64,000 nucleotides of DNA from Eubacteriales bacterium (lineage in GTDB: Bacteria > Bacillota > Clostridia > Lachnospirales > Lachnospiraceae): positions 32,391-96,390 of the forward strand of contig JAUNHC010000019.1 in NCBI GenBank assembly GCA_030524175.1, read 5' to 3'. A program made the position numbers and the translations under genes. Below the pieces are notes generated by a model that was not told where the DNA came from, ran no database searches, and worked only from the letters and a program-made list of their open reading frames with translations. This document shows positions 63,048 through 64,000 of the stretch, piece by piece; the first letter of the stretch is position 1, and each line of letters starts with the position of its first letter.

Positions 63048-63770
63048 ATGTATCAAGCATTGTTTGTAGATGACGACCGTTTCCTCGTCCAAAATATGAG
63101 CCGCATTTTAGACTGGCAGGAATATGGTTTTGAAAAGCCGCTGACCGCATGCAGCGTGATAGAAGCCATGCAGATTCTTAAGGAACAGAAAATCGATCTG
63201 CTGATTACCGACATTGAGATGCCGGGAAAGACAGGTTTTGACCTGACTGATTACGTGTTGGACAATTACCCGGATATTACCTGCTGCCTTCTGACAGGCT
63301 ATGCAAGATTCGACTATGCCCACAAAGCAGTGAAACTTCATGCCTTTGATTACCTTTTGAAACCACTGCAAAAGGATGACCTTGCCGCACTTTTGCTAAA
63401 ATTCAGAAGTCAGTTTGAAAAAACGAAACATCCGCAAGAAAAATACTCCCAACTTGTAGAACAGACCATAGCATATGTTCGTGAGAATCTGAAAGAACCA
63501 ATCAGCCGAGAGACGATCACAAATGTGCTTCATGTCAGCGAAGGACATATTTCACATTTGTTCAAAAAAGAAACCGGCGTTTCCCTTCCCGAATATATTA
63601 CCGATATGCGGGTGGAAAAAGCAAAAGCCCTGCTTGCAGATTCCAATGCTTCCGTTGCAGAAATCTGTGAGCAGATCGGCTATAATTATCAGGCCTATTT
63701 TACTAAGATATTTAAAGAGAAAACAGGGGTTCCACCTCTGCAATACAGGAAAGATCACCGGAAACGTTAG
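63048..63770 (+). CDS. YesN-type response regulator, short AraC type
   Basis: A 240-aa regulator with receiver (1-118; D55 in LLITDIEMPGK) joined by a short linker to an AraC double helix-turn-helix (about 140-240; VSEGHISHLFKKETG, GYNYQAYFTKIFKEKTG). It lacks the long middle region of the regulator at 5384. RBS AGGAGG. It probably controls the divergent hydrolase gene and its own operon through the repeats near 59752-59778. Confidence 0.92.
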   Translation: MYQALFVDDDRFLVQNMSRILDWQEYGFEKPLTACSVIEAMQILKEQKIDLLITDIEMPGKTGFDLTDYVLDNYPDITCCLLTGYARFDYAHKAVKLHAFDYLLKPLQKDDLAALLLKFRSQFEKTKHPQEKYSQLVEQTIAYVRENLKEPISRETITNVLHVSEGHISHLFKKETGVSLPEYITDMRVEKAKALLADSNASVAEICEQIGYNYQAYFTKIFKEKTGVPPLQYRKDHRKR

Positions 63771-63912
63771 ATGAGTGTACGATTCTGTGGCTTTTTACAA
63801 AATAAACAGAGCAATGAACGGGAGGGAAGAAGGGATTACAGGAAAAAAATACTGTGGTACCGCTGCACATAATTTATACGGTTACTGCATAAAATTTTAA
63901 TGGAAAGCTCTA

Positions 63913-63941
63913 TTGACTTTCTTCTTTGTGCTTGCTAGAAT
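63913..63941 (+). promoter_or_regulatory. Promoter pointing out of the right edge
   Basis: TTGACT (63913-63918), 17-bp spacer, TAGAAT (63936-63941). ACTTTCTT in and after the -35 is repeated inverted as AAGAAAGT about 35 bp on (63952-63959), and ACCAC/GTGGT arms follow, so a regulated gene probably starts beyond the window. Between 63771 and 63912 nothing else is recognised. Confidence 0.6.
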
Positions 63942-64000
63942 GTAGGTACAAAGAAAGTTTACCACTGACCGATATGTGGTATATAAATGGTCGGGTTGAA

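Overview
The window looks like chromosomal DNA of a plant-glycan-degrading gut Firmicute of the Lachnospiraceae type (Clostridium cluster XIVa). This is inferred from moderate-to-low GC with AT-rich promoters, strong AGGAGG ribosome sites, many YesM/YesN-type two-component systems, LacI regulators, GH43/GH120/GH3/GH106-like glycosidases, a CspA-like S8 peptidase and DUF3791/DUF3990 genes. No rRNA, tRNA, CRISPR array or intact transposase was recognised.

Region 1 (1-10.8 kb) is a xylo-oligosaccharide locus. It holds two MalFG-type permeases (the first cut by the window edge), a VOC protein, an SDR, a cytoplasmic GH43, an NAD-dependent epimerase-like protein, a YesN/YesM pair and a GH120-type beta-helix xylosidase whose two catalytic acids are visible.

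Region 2 (11-33.3 kb) is the most unusual part, a catabolic island. A Gfo/Idh/MocA oxidoreductase and a LacI regulator come first. A minus-strand operon follows: a LacI-like sensor with no DNA-binding domain, three sugar-phosphate-isomerase-like TIM barrels, and the dipeptidase PepD. Divergent from it are a ribose-type ABC importer, an OYE-type Fe-S flavoenzyme, a second Gfo/Idh/MocA enzyme, EtfB, a ferredoxin-fused EtfA, a cyclase-family hydrolase, an amidohydrolase, an MFS transporter, a full-length LacI regulator and two tandem cupins. An AT-only operator-like motif (AAATTTATAAAW) recurs at the promoters. I read this as import of a glycoside, oxidation of its sugar, isomerase-type cleavage and ferredoxin/ETF-linked reduction and hydrolysis of the released part. 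The substrate is unknown; the parts resemble C-glycoside deglycosylation systems.

Region 3 (33.4-46.1 kb) is accessory. It contains an S8 peptidase, a GntR-controlled ABC-2 exporter with a 40-aa membrane peptide, a MarR/hydrolase pair with matching operators, a DUF3791 - truncated DUF3990 - DUF3791 cluster, an XRE repressor, a tightly packed PRiA4b-like/SEC-C/helical trio, a Wadjet JetD C-terminal remnant and a decayed S8 fragment.

Region 4 (46.1-64 kb) returns to glycan use. It holds an AgrA/AgrC-like pair, two domain-permuted GH3 proteins around a small secreted protein, another decayed S8 fragment, a secreted GH106-like hydrolase on the minus strand, and a solute-binding protein translationally coupled to a YesM/YesN pair. 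A promoter at the right edge points out of the window.
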